64,000 nucleotides of DNA from Photorhabdus caribbeanensis (GCF_018448885.1 NZ_RCWB01000014.1:52128-116127), one strand, 5' to 3'; shown: positions 9,275 to 18,414, counted from the stretch's first letter. Translations and numbers: made by a program. The notes: a model not told the origin generated them from the sequence alone.

Positions 9275-10168
9275 CTAAATAATCTTGGCAAACCTCTTTT
9301 GCAATAACGACATAAATACGGTTAATTTTGCTGGCGGGTGAGCAAGCGCCCGCAATAAATAAATATCTTCTTTACGTCCATCGGGATCATTAAATAAAGG
9401 CACAAGTTTTTCAGAATGAATATCTGCTGATACCACCCAATTAGGCAGAAGCGCTATTCCAAATCCACTCACTGCGACCATTCTTAATGTTTCAAAATCA
9501 TCGCTACGAAAGATCCTATTATTATCGCTGAAATTAATAACACTGCGATAGCGTGACCAGCAAATGCCCGCGGGGTCATGATGTTTATCAAGCAAATAGT
9601 GTTCACCCAGTTCAGTAAGTGTTGTCGGTATTCCATGCTTTCGAATATAGTTTGGACTGGCACAAATAATCCAAGTTTGTGTGGCGATACGTTTGGAATA
9701 AAGTGTGCTGTCCTTTAATTCACCAATACGAATAACTACATCAAGGCGATCCCTGACCGGATCAGTCAACCGTTCTGTTTGATCAAGTTCAACCCGAATT
9801 TTAGGATATCGCATGAATAGTTCTGCCAGCATCGGAACAATATGTTGGCGTCCAAACGTTGGCAGGCAAGCTATACGTAATACCCCTTGCGGCTCGCCAT
9901 TCAACGCCGCTAATTCAGCCTGGACATCGACAAGATCATTGATAATACCTTGCGCCCTGGCAAACAAAATCTCCCCTGCATCAGTCAGCGATAAACCACG
10001 GGTAGAGCGAAAGAATAGTTTTGTCTCTAACACCTGCTCAAGGTTATCTATCTGACGTGTGATAGAAGATGCAGCCATACCTTGCAAACGGGCAACGGCA
10101 GAAAAACTCTGTGAGCGGGCAACATGAATGAATGTTGTTAGCATATCGGTACGTAATAAATCTTTCAT
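9275..10168 (-). CDS. LysR-family transcriptional regulator
   Basis: A 297-residue protein when started at ATG 10168 (MKDLLRTDMLTTFIHVARSQ), which fits the family. The frame extends upstream to 10264, but the extra 32 residues are not LysR-like. The N-terminal winged HTH is FIHVARSQSFSAVARLQGMA, then SSITRQIDNLEQ. The LysR substrate-binding domain follows (GVLRIACLPTFGRQHIVPML...). The gene is divergent from the MFS transporter at 10350, with 181 bp between starts. This is the classic layout in which a LysR protein controls the neighbouring exporter and itself. The inducer is unknown. Confidence 0.9.
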   Translation of the reverse strand: MKDLLRTDMLTTFIHVARSQSFSAVARLQGMAASSITRQIDNLEQVLETKLFFRSTRGLSLTDAGEILFARAQGIINDLVDVQAELAALNGEPQGVLRIACLPTFGRQHIVPMLAELFMRYPKIRVELDQTERLTDPVRDRLDVVIRIGELKDSTLYSKRIATQTWIICASPNYIRKHGIPTTLTELGEHYLLDKHHDPAGICWSRYRSVINFSDNNRIFRSDDFETLRMVAVSGFGIALLPNWVVSADIHSEKLVPLFNDPDGRKEDIYLLRALAHPPAKLTVFMSLLQKRFAKII

Positions 10169-10349
10169 CGCAATTTTTACCTTCGAATATTCAAACACTT
10201 CATATATTACAAATAATAAATAACGCCTATTAGCGCTATCATTTTTGCATTCTATGCAAAACAATTTCGCTCACTCTTTTTATTCCCACGATCTCAATAT
10301 AGTGCCAGAATCATTTCATCATAATTCCGGCCAAACGCTGAGAGTTCCC

Positions 10350-11540
10350 ATGTCAAATACAGCAACCAAACCAAATCCTATTTCTTCTATCTCTCTCATC
10401 TTGTTATCTATTGCTTGTGGTTTTGCTGTAGCAAATATTTATTATAACCAACCATTATTGCCAATAATTGGGACAAGTTTTAACGTTAATGGTTCAATAT
10501 CCGGCTGGATCGCGACACTAACGCAGATTGGCTATGCGGCGGGGCTGCTCTTTTTTGGGCCGCTTGGAGATACGTTAAGCCGTCGCAAACTAATTTTCTG
10601 CCTGTTAATCGGCAATATAATCAGCCTTATTTTATGTGCCACAGCACCAAATTTTACATGTCTTCTGGCAAGTAGCTTGATTGTGGGGCTAACGTCTATT
10701 TCAGCACAAATCATCATTCCTGCCGTATCCGGCTGGGTAATACCAGAAAAACGCGGCCGAGCAGTAGGAAGTCTGATGAGTGGCCTTTTCGCCGGAGCAC
10801 TATTTGCCAGGGCATTAAGTGGTGCAGTCGGAGAGCATTTCGGCTGGCGTGAAATGTTTATACTGGCCGCTTTAATCGATATCTACCTATTTTTTCTGGT
10901 CTGGTTTGTGTTGCCAGAAATAGAACCATCACACACGATGACTTACGGCCAACTTCTTATTTCACTCGGTAAATTAGTAAAGCAGCAATCCCTTTTGCGT
11001 GAAGCCGCATTATCCGGTTTTTTGCTGTTCGCCGCTTTTAATACGCTGTGGGGGTCGCTGGCCTTATTACTTTCCCAACCACCTTACGGATGGGGGAGTG
11101 ATATCGCAGGTCTTTTTGGTTTGACGGGCATTGTGGGAATGCTAGCTTCACCAATAATAGGTTCATTGACGGATCGCTTCGGTGGAAGGGCAATTGTTGC
11201 CGCAGGCGCTTTATTAGTAATGCTGGCTTTATGCCTAATTAGCGGCACCAGCCACAGTATTCTATTTTTATTCGCTGGTATTATTCTGTTAGATCTTGGC
11301 AGCAGAGCGGGTTTAGTGGCAAATCAAACACGGTTGTATACATTATTACCTGATGCCCGTAGTCGACTTAATACCGTTTTTATGACCTTCTATTTCGCCG
11401 GTGGCGCAGTAGGTTCCTCTTTGGGAGCTGTCGCCGCTTGGTATTTTTCTTGGTATGGTGTCGCTTTCAGCGGCGGAGGATGCGCATTATTAGCCGCGCT
11501 ATGGGTTCTATTTAATCCAAATAGCCACAAGCAAATATGA
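10350..11540 (+). CDS. MFS transporter, probable drug/metabolite efflux
   Basis: A 396-residue polytopic inner-membrane protein of the major facilitator superfamily. From ATG 10350 (MSNTATKPNPISSISLILLS) it has about 12 hydrophobic segments. The first loop carries GDTLSRRKLI, the MFS motif A equivalent, and its pseudo-repeat is SLTDRFGGRA in the second half. The frame is open back to 10245, but those 35 residues are hydrophilic and lack family similarity. It belongs to the DHA1-like exporters (YybF/YgaY type). The divergent LysR gene is its likely regulator. The substrate is not predictable. Confidence 0.88.
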   Translation: MSNTATKPNPISSISLILLSIACGFAVANIYYNQPLLPIIGTSFNVNGSISGWIATLTQIGYAAGLLFFGPLGDTLSRRKLIFCLLIGNIISLILCATAPNFTCLLASSLIVGLTSISAQIIIPAVSGWVIPEKRGRAVGSLMSGLFAGALFARALSGAVGEHFGWREMFILAALIDIYLFFLVWFVLPEIEPSHTMTYGQLLISLGKLVKQQSLLREAALSGFLLFAAFNTLWGSLALLLSQPPYGWGSDIAGLFGLTGIVGMLASPIIGSLTDRFGGRAIVAAGALLVMLALCLISGTSHSILFLFAGIILLDLGSRAGLVANQTRLYTLLPDARSRLNTVFMTFYFAGGAVGSSLGAVAAWYFSWYGVAFSGGGCALLAALWVLFNPNSHKQI

Positions 11541-11564
11541 TTTTACACACTGCGCCCCAAGCTA

Positions 11565-11689
11565 TCTTTTGCGATAGATCGCCACCAGCCAAAAGATAAC
11601 CGGTATCACGGTATTAACCAGTAGAAACGCCAGCTACTGAAATAGCCATAGCCTTAAAGAGGCTTAAGGAGTTGAATGATGAGCATTAA
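11565..11689 (+). pseudogene. Remnant of a HigB/RelE-type toxin gene
   Basis: Directly upstream of the XRE gene, one frame (11618-11689) encodes PVETPATEIAIALKRLKEL and ends in TAA 13 nt inside the XRE gene. This is the C-terminal signature of HigB/Gp49 toxins (K-T-P...EI..A..R). Just upstream another frame encodes QKITGITVLTS, resembling the preceding strand of these toxins, so at least one frameshift separates the pieces. The N-terminal two-thirds is absent. The overlap with the antitoxin start matches the usual toxin-antitoxin operon. Confidence 0.5.
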
Positions 11690-11969
11690 AGGTGTCCCAT
11701 ATTCCGACGTTAAAGCTGAACTGCTTGCTGATCCAAAAGTTCACACCCTTTATATGGCTGAGAAAAAAGAAGAAGAGTTGAAGGAGCTTCTTCTTAATAT
11801 GCGTAATCAGGCAGGACTAAACAGCACCCAGGTTGCCGAACGAATGGGGATCATTCAACCCACAGTAAGCAAACTGGAAAGAAATGCCGGGAAGGCCAGT
11901 ATCTTAACACTTGAGCGCTATGCTGTTGCTTGTGGGGCCAGTTTAAGTATTAGCTTTCAGTCTAATTAA
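11676..11969 (+). CDS. XRE-family antitoxin-like regulator
   Basis: A 97-residue protein whose C-terminal half is a Cro/C1 HTH (GLNSTQVAERMGIIQPTVSK, then LERNAGKASILTLERYA). The N-terminal YSDVKAELLADPKVHTLYM is almost the same motif as in the antitoxin at 3753-4052, so the two are paralogous families. A strong SD (AAGGAG) precedes two adjacent ATGs. Its toxin partner appears degraded upstream. The XRE-ImmA gene follows after 21 bp and is likely co-transcribed. Confidence 0.85.
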   Translation: MMSIKGVPYSDVKAELLADPKVHTLYMAEKKEEELKELLLNMRNQAGLNSTQVAERMGIIQPTVSKLERNAGKASILTLERYAVACGASLSISFQSN

Positions 11970-11990
11970 AGAACAAGTAGTAGGTGACAA

Positions 11991-13106
11991 GTGTTCAATG
12001 GTTCTAATTTGCGGTTAGCTCGTCTGTATCACGAGCTATCTCTTGAGCAAGTGGCTGAGCGGGTTAATAAAACCCGCCAATATATTCAGCGGCTGGAATC
12101 CGGCTTTGCTATGCCAACTAATGAACTTTCTAATGAATTAGCGACTGTATTGCAGGTTATTCCTGCGTTCTTTGAAACCCAAATACAATCTCCTGTGAAC
12201 GAAGAGATTGTTCATTTCCGTAAACGCAGCGCAATTAGAGTAGCAACAAAATTAGCAGCACTTGCAAAGGCTGAATTATACAGACGATTAATCGTCGTTT
12301 TTGAAGAAAATCTAAATTTACCGTCAGTGTTATTTCCTGAATTAAAAGCAAACTCCCCGGAAGAAGTTGAACGAGCAGCAGAGAAATGTCGGATTGATTG
12401 GGGATTAGGGTTTGGGCCAATTGAAAATGTGACTCGCCTGGCTGAAAAGCTAGGTGCATTTGTCACCTCGTTTGACTCAGTATCTGATGATGTTGACGCG
12501 TTATCCGTTCCATTAGATCGACCTTTCATTGTCAGAAATACAGCCAAGAAGTCACCATGCCGACAACGGTTTGATATTGCACATGAAATTGGACATCTTG
12601 TGTTACACGGCGGAATATCTACCGGTGACAGAATAACCGAATCTCAAGCCAACCAATTTGCCTCTGCCCTACTTTTACCACGAAGTGCGATGGCTAAATA
12701 TTTCCCTGCCCCGATAAACGGAAGAATCAACTGGCGAGGTCTAAGTGAGTTCAAGTTAACTTGGAAAGTAAGTAAAGCAGCAATTATTTATCGGGCACAT
12801 CAGCTTTCCCTTTTAACCGATACGCAATATAAAACGGTTTTTTTGGGGCTTAAACGTAAGGGAGAAGCTATTGAGGAAAAAGAGGATTATCTTATTCCCC
12901 ATGAAAAACCTGAATTATTTCATCGAGCAATAAAAGTGCTTATTAATGATGTTTGTATTGATATTGAAACATTAGCTAAGCGTCTGAAAATTACAGTGCC
13001 AATGCTGCTTGAACTCGCTAACGATCGTTCACTTTATGAGCTTCATGATCAGACAGATTCTGTAAATGTCATTTCGATGTTTTCTTATCGCTCCAGAATA
13101 GCGTGA
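11991..13106 (+). CDS. XRE-HTH / ImmA-IrrE metallopeptidase fusion
   Basis: A 371-residue two-domain protein. Residues 1-60 form a Cro/C1 HTH (LSLEQVAERVNKTRQYIQRL). Residues about 170-260 form the ImmA/IrrE (COG2856) zinc peptidase with the catalytic helix RFDIAHEIGHLVLH and the downstream ESQANQFASALLLP glutamate motif. Characterised relatives (ImmA of ICEBs1, IrrE/PprI of Deinococcus) cleave a repressor in response to damage or signals. The natural partner here is the XRE protein 21 bp upstream. It starts at GTG 11991, preceded by AGGTGA. It could be a mobile-element induction switch or a stress regulator, and no integrase is nearby. Confidence 0.88.
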   Translation: MFNGSNLRLARLYHELSLEQVAERVNKTRQYIQRLESGFAMPTNELSNELATVLQVIPAFFETQIQSPVNEEIVHFRKRSAIRVATKLAALAKAELYRRLIVVFEENLNLPSVLFPELKANSPEEVERAAEKCRIDWGLGFGPIENVTRLAEKLGAFVTSFDSVSDDVDALSVPLDRPFIVRNTAKKSPCRQRFDIAHEIGHLVLHGGISTGDRITESQANQFASALLLPRSAMAKYFPAPINGRINWRGLSEFKLTWKVSKAAIIYRAHQLSLLTDTQYKTVFLGLKRKGEAIEEKEDYLIPHEKPELFHRAIKVLINDVCIDIETLAKRLKITVPMLLELANDRSLYELHDQTDSVNVISMFSYRSRIA

Positions 13107-13167
13107 TTATCCCCCATCCTGTTTAAATTAAGCTCTTATTAATACAAACCAATTATCATTTTATCTT

Positions 13168-13189
13168 AACCGCGCTTTCCAGCGCGGTT
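13168..13189. terminator. Bidirectional terminator between immA-like gene and exbD
   Basis: AACCGCGCT (13168-13176) and AGCGCGGTT (13181-13189) form a 9-bp GC-rich stem with a 4-nt loop. A-rich sequence on one side and T-rich on the other serve both convergent genes. Confidence 0.85.
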
Positions 13190-13213
13190 ATTCAATGGAA
13201 GAATCAGTGACAA

Positions 13214-13639
13214 TTAACCTGATGAAACCGCTTCCATCCCTACCAAGCCCACTTTCAAATAGCCCGATTTACGCAAAGAATCCATCACACTCATCAGTGT
13301 TTCATAATCCACGGTCTTGTCAGCCTGAAAGAAGATGGTGGTCTCTTTATTAGATTGGGTGGTCTGATCCAATACCGCCGCCAAAGTATCATGATCAACC
13401 TGTTGATCACCGACATAAAGCTGGCGATCAGCTTTAACCGTCAAGAATACCGGTTTTTCTGGACGCGGCTGCGGTTTTGCCGACGAAGCAGGTAGATCCA
13501 CTTTAATATCAACGGTTGCCAGTGGCGCTGCTACCATGAAAATAATCAACAGCACCAACATCACGTCAATAAATGGCGTGACGTTGATTTCGTGCAATTC
13601 GCCGCTATCGTCCAAATCTTCATTAAGACGTATTGCCAT
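13214..13639 (-). CDS. exbD: TonB-system energizer subunit ExbD
   Basis: A 141-residue inner-membrane protein with one N-terminal transmembrane helix (FIDVMLVLLIIFMVAAPLAT) preceded by the conserved NVTPFIDVML motif. Its Asp is the proton-path residue of ExbD/TolR/MotB proteins. The periplasmic domain fills the rest. ExbD works with ExbB and TonB to power outer-membrane uptake of siderophores and vitamin B12. The gene follows exbB with a 3-bp gap and is under the same Fur-box promoter. Length matches E. coli ExbD. Confidence 0.97.
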   Translation of the reverse strand: MAIRLNEDLDDSGELHEINVTPFIDVMLVLLIIFMVAAPLATVDIKVDLPASSAKPQPRPEKPVFLTVKADRQLYVGDQQVDHDTLAAVLDQTTQSNKETTIFFQADKTVDYETLMSVMDSLRKSGYLKVGLVGMEAVSSG

Positions 13640-13642
13640 AAA

Positions 13643-14605
13643 TCACCTTGTCTTGCTATTTGCTAAATCCAAATCACGGCCAAGCAGTAATAGTGACTGT
13701 GCCGCCATATCGCCAATCTGACCACGGTAAGCCGCGATCATGCGGGCGAAGATGTTATAAATCACAACAGCAGGAATCGCCGCCACCAGACCAAGTGCTG
13801 TCGCTAATAAGGCTTCCGCAATACCCGGCGCCACAACCGCGAGGTTGGTTGTCTGTGAGTGAGCAATACCGATAAAGCTGTTCATGATGCCCCATACCGT
13901 ACCAAACAGACCAACGAAAGGAGAGATCGCCCCAATGGTTGCCAGATAGCCATTGCCACGCCCCATATGACGGCTGATCGCCGCAACAGAACGTTCCAGA
14001 CGGAAAGAAGCACGTTCTTTCGTACTATTCAGATCAGTACTCTCGGAAGATAACTGACGTTCTGCCCGCGCTTCACTCAGTAACAAGCGGCTGATACTGA
14101 GTTTACTGAAACCTTCAGCAATTTCCGCCGCTTGATCAAGACTTTTAGCATCCGCCAAAGCCAGTTGCTCTTTACGTAAACGACGACCAGCCGCCAACAG
14201 TTCAGTACCTTTCGAGAAGAATAAAGCCCAAGTAATCACAGAAGCAATCACCAGACCAACCATAACGGTCTTAACAACAATATCAGCGTTCTGATACATA
14301 CCCCAAATAGACAGATCAGTCGCAAAACCACTGGAAAGGCTGGCTTCATCAGTAGGAACGCTAGGAGCAACCTCATCCGTTGCAACCGGCGTCACTTGCG
14401 CGGCCTCCGTCGCAGATGCCGTTTGCGGTGCAATCTGATTTGCAGGTGGTGCCGTTGTGCCCGTCGTTGCCGAGGGGGTAGCCGGAGTAATCTGTGCGGT
14501 TTTTGCCGTGTTATTGTTATCTGTTGCCGCCGCTGGTGCTGTATCAGCCAATGCTGAACCTGTCAGCCCGAACGCTAATATTATTGAAGCAGTCAAATTT
14601 CGCAT
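13643..14605 (-). CDS. exbB: TonB-system energizer subunit ExbB, signal-peptide form
   Basis: A MotA/TolQ/ExbB proton-channel protein of 320 residues from ATG 14605. This start has AAAGG 8 nt upstream and gives a clean signal peptide (MRNLTASIILAFGLTGSALA). An in-frame ATG at 14668 would add 21 basic residues. After the signal comes an Ala/Pro/Thr-rich periplasmic linker (about 90 residues) not found in E. coli ExbB but common in Serratia/Morganellaceae versions. The core follows, with three membrane helices and the GNGYLATIGAISPFVGLFGT and AEALLATALGLVAAIPAVV signatures. It is the first gene of exbB-exbD. Confidence 0.95.
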   Translation of the reverse strand: MRNLTASIILAFGLTGSALADTAPAAATDNNNTAKTAQITPATPSATTGTTAPPANQIAPQTASATEAAQVTPVATDEVAPSVPTDEASLSSGFATDLSIWGMYQNADIVVKTVMVGLVIASVITWALFFSKGTELLAAGRRLRKEQLALADAKSLDQAAEIAEGFSKLSISRLLLSEARAERQLSSESTDLNSTKERASFRLERSVAAISRHMGRGNGYLATIGAISPFVGLFGTVWGIMNSFIGIAHSQTTNLAVVAPGIAEALLATALGLVAAIPAVVIYNIFARMIAAYRGQIGDMAAQSLLLLGRDLDLANSKTR

Positions 14606-14757
14606 CAGTTGGCCTTTACTCCCTTTACGATAAACCTTGTTATTTAGCAGTGAATTACTTTTCGTCATCTCACTAACCTTATTTATACTGAGTCTTTACT
14701 CATCTTCATCAAATTGAATGAAAATGCAGGCTGATAATATCAAACCTTAAGTGATTT

Positions 14758-14776
14758 GATAGTAATTATCATTATT
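14758..14776 (-). promoter_or_regulatory. Fur box upstream of exbB
   Basis: On the minus strand the 19-mer AATAATGATAATTACTATC matches the Fur consensus GATAATGATAATCATTATC at 16 of 19 positions. It lies about 150 bp upstream of the ATG at 14605 and 90 bp upstream of 14668. Iron repression of exbBD is well established in enterobacteria. Confidence 0.85.
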
Positions 14777-14961
14777 GTTTAATAAAAAAGTATTACCCCT
14801 TCACAAAATAAAGTTGAAGAGCTCCCACTCACAGGTGATCAGAATGAATTTTCGTCAAGTTGTCCTAATCCCTTTGTACAAAAAGGTCTAAATCTTTTAA
14901 CGTGTTAACTCTATTTTTTACACCATTTCAAAAATTGAAGTGTTTAAGGCAGCAACGGATC

Positions 14962-16152
14962 ATGGCAGAAAAAAAACTGGAAACTTCACTGGTCAATGCT
15001 GGTAGAAGTCAAAAATTTACTCAAGGCGCAGTCAATCCCATCATTCAGCGAACATCATCGGTGATCTTCGATTCTGTCGCCGCCAAAAGACATGCGACGC
15101 AAAACCGGGACAAGTGCGAACTGTTTTATGGCCGCCGTGGTACACAAACTCATTTCTCTTTTCAAGCAGCAATGGCTGAACTAGAAGGTGGCGCAGGCTG
15201 TGTGCTTTACCCTTCTGGCGCCGCTGCGGTTAGTAACTCTATTCTCGCTTTTGCCGCCGCCGGTGATCATATTCTATTAACCGGTTCGGCTTATGATCCG
15301 ACGCAAGGCTTCTGCGATAAGATATTGTCACGGATGAATATTACTACCGATTATTTCGATCCTATGATCGGCGAGGAGATTGCAGATCTGATTAAGCCCA
15401 ATACCAAAGTGGTGTTTCTTGAATCCCCCGGCTCTATCACAATGGAGGTACAGGATATTCCCGCGATTGTCCGTGCGGTACGACGCGTTAATCCAGATAT
15501 TGTCATCATGATCGATAATACCTGGGCGGCAGGCGTGCTGTTTAAAGCGCTAGAATTCGGCATCGATATTTCGATTCAATCCGGCACCAAATATATTATT
15601 GGTCACTCAGACGCCATGTTAGGTATTGCTGTGGCGAATGAACGCTGTTGTGTACAACTGCGAGAGAGTTCCTATTTGATGGGACAAATGGCAGATGCCG
15701 ATACGGTTTATATGGCCAGTCGTGGGTTACGTACTTTAGCCATTCGTCTGAAACAACATGAAAAAAGCAGTATTGAAATAGCACGCTGGCTGCAACAACG
15801 AACCGAAGTTGCCGCAGTCTATCATCCTGCTCTGCCCTCCTGCCCCGGCCACAAGAATTTTATCCGTGATTTCAGCGGCAGCAATGGCCTGTTCTCTTTT
15901 CAATTGAAAGAAAAATTAACTCCGCAACAATTTACGGATTATCTGGATAATTTTCACCATTTTAAAATGGCATTCTCATGGGGCGGTTTTGAATCCCTAA
16001 TCTTAGGTTATCAACCAGAAGAGATAAAAATTATGCGCCAGTATGGTGCGCCGCAAAGAACGGGCACCCTGTTTCGCCTGCATGTCGGGCTGGAAAATGT
16101 TCAAGATTTGATTGATGATCTCGCAGAGGGATTTAGTCGAATTTCGACTTGA
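14962..16152 (+). CDS. metC: Cystathionine beta-lyase MetC
   Basis: A 396-residue PLP enzyme converting cystathionine to homocysteine, pyruvate and ammonia in methionine synthesis. The frame is open from a GTG at 14902, but MetC homology begins at [15 protein letters not shown] (ATG 14962). Visible hallmarks are [10 protein letters not shown], the [10 protein letters not shown] phosphate-binding region, IDNTWAAG, and the PLP-lysine motif [14 protein letters not shown]. The gene is divergent from exbB and adjacent to yghB downstream, as in E. coli. No convincing MetJ box array was found in the 290-bp divergent region, though one was not rigorously excluded. Confidence 0.96.
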   Translation: MAEKKLETSLVNAGRSQKFTQGAVNPIIQRTSSVIFDSVAAKRHATQNRDKCELFYGRRGTQTHFSFQAAMAELEGGAGCVLYPSGAAAVSNSILAFAAAGDHILLTGSAYDPTQGFCDKILSRMNITTDYFDPMIGEEIADLIKPNTKVVFLESPGSITMEVQDIPAIVRAVRRVNPDIVIMIDNTWAAGVLFKALEFGIDISIQSGTKYIIGHSDAMLGIAVANERCCVQLRESSYLMGQMADADTVYMASRGLRTLAIRLKQHEKSSIEIARWLQQRTEVAAVYHPALPSCPGHKNFIRDFSGSNGLFSFQLKEKLTPQQFTDYLDNFHHFKMAFSWGGFESLILGYQPEEIKIMRQYGAPQRTGTLFRLHVGLENVQDLIDDLAEGFSRIST

Positions 16153-16301
16153 TTAATCTTATTGTTATTCAATGTAATAAACTGAAAAACTTAGCACTTG
16201 GAAGTCATAATGAAGCGATAATATAGATATATTGCCGGTACGATGTATTTGCATTACATTTCGTTAAACAGATTCTCAAATCAGCATAACGAGGTAGAAA
16301 T

Positions 16302-16652
16302 ATGCATGTCTTACCAAGTGTTGAGTTCGAAGTTGGTGCAGAATCCAAGCTTACCAATCGCAGCCAAACAACCATCCCAACATCTGTCCGTAAAGTGCTT
16401 AAGCAAAAACCAGACCATGATAGCATCACATATAAGATTTTATCTTCGGATGATGGACTTGTTAGTCATAAAAACAGCGAAGAAGAAAAAAACCCTGTCA
16501 TGGAGTCATTTTTGAACTTTTTAGTAAAAGACATTCAGAAACATCCTGAACAAGTACGACAATTAGATGAACAACTCATTAACCAGGCGAAGTCACTTAC
16601 CGCTGGAATAGACATAGATCTGAACAATCTATTATCCGATGACGATGAGTAA
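16302..16652 (+). CDS. prlF: PrlF (SohA) antitoxin
   Basis: A 116-residue protein with the AbrB/SpoVT-type swapped-hairpin N-terminus (AESKLTNRSQTTIPTSVRKV). It also has the PrlF-specific C-terminal helix region (MESFLNFLVKDIQKHPEQ, then LTAGIDIDLNNLLSDDDE). It aligns along its length with E. coli PrlF (111 aa), which neutralises the YhaV ribonuclease and represses the operon. GAGGTAG precedes ATG 16302. The downstream yhaV is frameshifted, so this is an antitoxin without a working cognate toxin. Confidence 0.9.
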   Translation: MHVLPSVEFEVGAESKLTNRSQTTIPTSVRKVLKQKPDHDSITYKILSSDDGLVSHKNSEEEKNPVMESFLNFLVKDIQKHPEQVRQLDEQLINQAKSLTAGIDIDLNNLLSDDDE

Positions 16653-16658
16653 AGAACT

Positions 16659-17065
16659 ATGTATGATCGAGTATGTGTAATAAACGGATGGGCTATTTTT
16701 GCTTATCCATGCTTTATCGAACAATTAAAACAAGCAATAGATAAGGTAGAACAACTTCAACAAAAATATCCAAATGACTACCTGAAAAAAATGATACAAA
16801 ACGCTTAGCTGCAATCATAAAACTCGTTACTGAAATTATTCCCAGTGATCCAACTAATATAACCTTTCGTTTAAGTGATACATTAGGTGACAAAAGAAGA
16901 CACTGGTTCAGAGCAAAATTTTTCCAACGATATTGCCTTTTTTTCCGTTTTCACGCTGAAAGTAAAATTATTATCTTTGGCTGGGTAAATGATGAGAGAA
17001 CAAAAGGGGCATATGATGATATGCATGACCTAAAAAAACGTCTTACGATAAGTTTGAAAAAATGA
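16659..17065 (+). pseudogene. Frameshifted YhaV toxin gene
   Basis: ATG 16659 lies 6 nt after prlF and opens MYDRVCVINGWAIFAYPCF, the YhaV N-terminus. After PNDYLKK the frame meets TAG (16806-16808). At an A7 run (16785-16791) a +1 insertion would restore YhaV homology (NDTKRLAAIIKLVTE...RHWFRAKFFQRYCLFFRF...IIFGWVNDERT). The 3' end is also altered: homology to YhaV fades after GWVNDERTKGAYD, and the shifted frame stops at TGA 17063-17065, overlapping a RelB-like ORF. A functional YhaV ribosome-dependent RNase is unlikely unless ribosomes slip at the A7 tract. Confidence 0.85.
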
Positions 17066-17238
17066 GTATATCCGATACATTACGGTTGTTTCTGCGTTAT
17101 GTAGTTGAAAATGAGAAACTCCCTTTTTCAGAGGTATCTTTGATTGTTGCTGATAATGATGAAGATATTCTGGATGTGGTTCGTGAACGCATTAAAAATC
17201 CAGCAAAGCGGATCAGAGTTAACCTAGATGAAATTTAA
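17062..17238 (+). CDS. RelB/DinJ-like antitoxin, N-terminally truncated
   Basis: A 58-residue ORF starting MSISDTLRLFLRYVVENEKL and ending RIRVNLDEI. This is the middle and C-terminal part of RelB/DinJ antitoxins: the end of the ribbon-helix-helix, then the toxin-wrapping tail ending (R)V.LDEL. Homology extends upstream (LKKTSYDKFEKM) but only if an A7 run at 17032-17038 gains one base. The original gene therefore probably began before 17021 and lost its N-terminal beta strand when it fused to the yhaV remnant. No RelE toxin follows. It may be non-functional. Confidence 0.6.
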   Translation: MSISDTLRLFLRYVVENEKLPFSEVSLIVADNDEDILDVVRERIKNPAKRIRVNLDEI

Positions 17239-17471
17239 CATCGATTTTGAGCAAGGCTTAAAATGTATTTTGACAAGGTTGCAATGAATCGTTCCTTTTC
17301 TATTTTTTTAACTTTTATTTGCTGGTTATGTGTCCCAATTGATTCATCAGTATCAGCCATTAATTTTCCCTTATCAGGGATAAAGTCAAGCCATGCCAAA
17401 GCTTTTACTGTAAACTGGCTTTATATATACAGATGCAATAAATTTATTTTATAACAGTTACAGGATAAGCA

Positions 17472-18143
17472 ATGGAAGTACTAAACGAAATCATGCAGGC
17501 ATTATGGCAGCATGACTTTTCTAAACTTGCCAACCCCGATGTTGTCTGGATTATCTATGGCATTCTATTTGTGACACTGGTTCTAGAAAATGGTTTATTA
17601 CCCGCCGCTTTTCTACCCGGTGATACTCTGTTAATCCTTTCCGGTGCATTAATTGCCAAGGGAGTCATGAGCTTTATCCCAGCTATTTTTATATTAACAA
17701 CGGCGGCAAGTATCGGTTGCTGGCTTGGCTATCTTCAAGGGCTATGGCTTGGTGATACCAAACGGGTTAAGAATTGGCTGGCACAACTTCCTATTCAGTA
17801 TCGCCAACGAGCTAACGAGCTGTTTTTCAAACATGGTCTGGCCGCTTTACTGATTGGCCGTTTTTTGGCTTTTGTCCGCACACTGTTACCAACATTGGCG
17901 GGTATATCCGGCCTTAACAGTAAACGCTTTCAAGTTTTTAACTGGTTGAGCGGCTTGCTATGGGTCGTCATCGTGGTCAGTTTTGGTTATCTCCTCAATC
18001 AGATCCCGTTTATTAAGAATCACCAAGATCTGGTGATGAACATTTTGATAATTTTACCCATAGTGTTGTTGTTAAGTGGTTTAAGCGCCTCCCTACTGAT
18101 GTACTGGCGCCACAAAAAAATCTCGGCGACAAAACGTAAATAA
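17472..18143 (+). CDS. yghB: DedA-family inner-membrane protein YghB
   Basis: A 223-residue polytopic protein aligning closely with E. coli YghB (219 aa), for example [29 protein letters not shown], and [20 protein letters not shown]. The Glu of ENGLLP and Arg residues of GRF..FVRT are the conserved membrane-embedded charges of the DedA superfamily. E. coli YghB/YqjA are needed for cell division, Tat export and proton-motive-force homeostasis, and are tied to lipid carrier recycling. The start ATG 17472 follows CAGGAT. Position next to metC is conserved. The 63-aa ORF upstream (17263-17454) is not supported as a gene. Confidence 0.95.
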   Translation: MEVLNEIMQALWQHDFSKLANPDVVWIIYGILFVTLVLENGLLPAAFLPGDTLLILSGALIAKGVMSFIPAIFILTTAASIGCWLGYLQGLWLGDTKRVKNWLAQLPIQYRQRANELFFKHGLAALLIGRFLAFVRTLLPTLAGISGLNSKRFQVFNWLSGLLWVVIVVSFGYLLNQIPFIKNHQDLVMNILIILPIVLLLSGLSASLLMYWRHKKISATKRK

Positions 18144-18198
18144 AAGTCATCATGGTTTACAAGCAGCAGCAGGGTTTTTATCCTTAACTTAATGTAAC

Positions 18199-18414
18199 AA
18201 TATTATATGGACTAAGGCTCTGCCACTAAGTGATATTCTTGGTATCGATGCATCACCAAACCGGTCAATCTATGTACTTGGCCATGTGTTGATCACAATC
18301 ATGGCTTGGATCACGCCAATTGTATTACTTTCTTCAATTACTCTTAATATCAACTTAATATCAATCGTCATGATTTTAACTGATATTTTAAGTCTATCTT
18401 TTTATAGGAGTTAG
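18199..18414 (+). pseudogene. Possible membrane-protein gene remnant
   Basis: One frame is open from about 18199 to TAG 18414 without a convincing start codon. It encodes WTKALPLSDILGI and then two hydrophobic stretches (VLGHVLITIMAWITPIVLLS and LISIVMILTDILSLSF). In E. coli yqhC and yqhD lie between yghB and dkgA and both are missing here. The stretch resembles neither. It could be a relic of another inserted gene or a chance ORF. Confidence 0.25.

Noticed and set aside
14870..14961. MetJ operator upstream of metC
   Set aside because: Only weak AGACGTCT-like matches (AGGTCTAA) were seen and no tandem array could be supported by eye.
17263..17454. A 63-codon plus-strand ORF before yghB
   Set aside because: It has no SD or recognised family, and it covers the yghB promoter region. 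The hydrophobic stretch looks like AT-rich chance coding.
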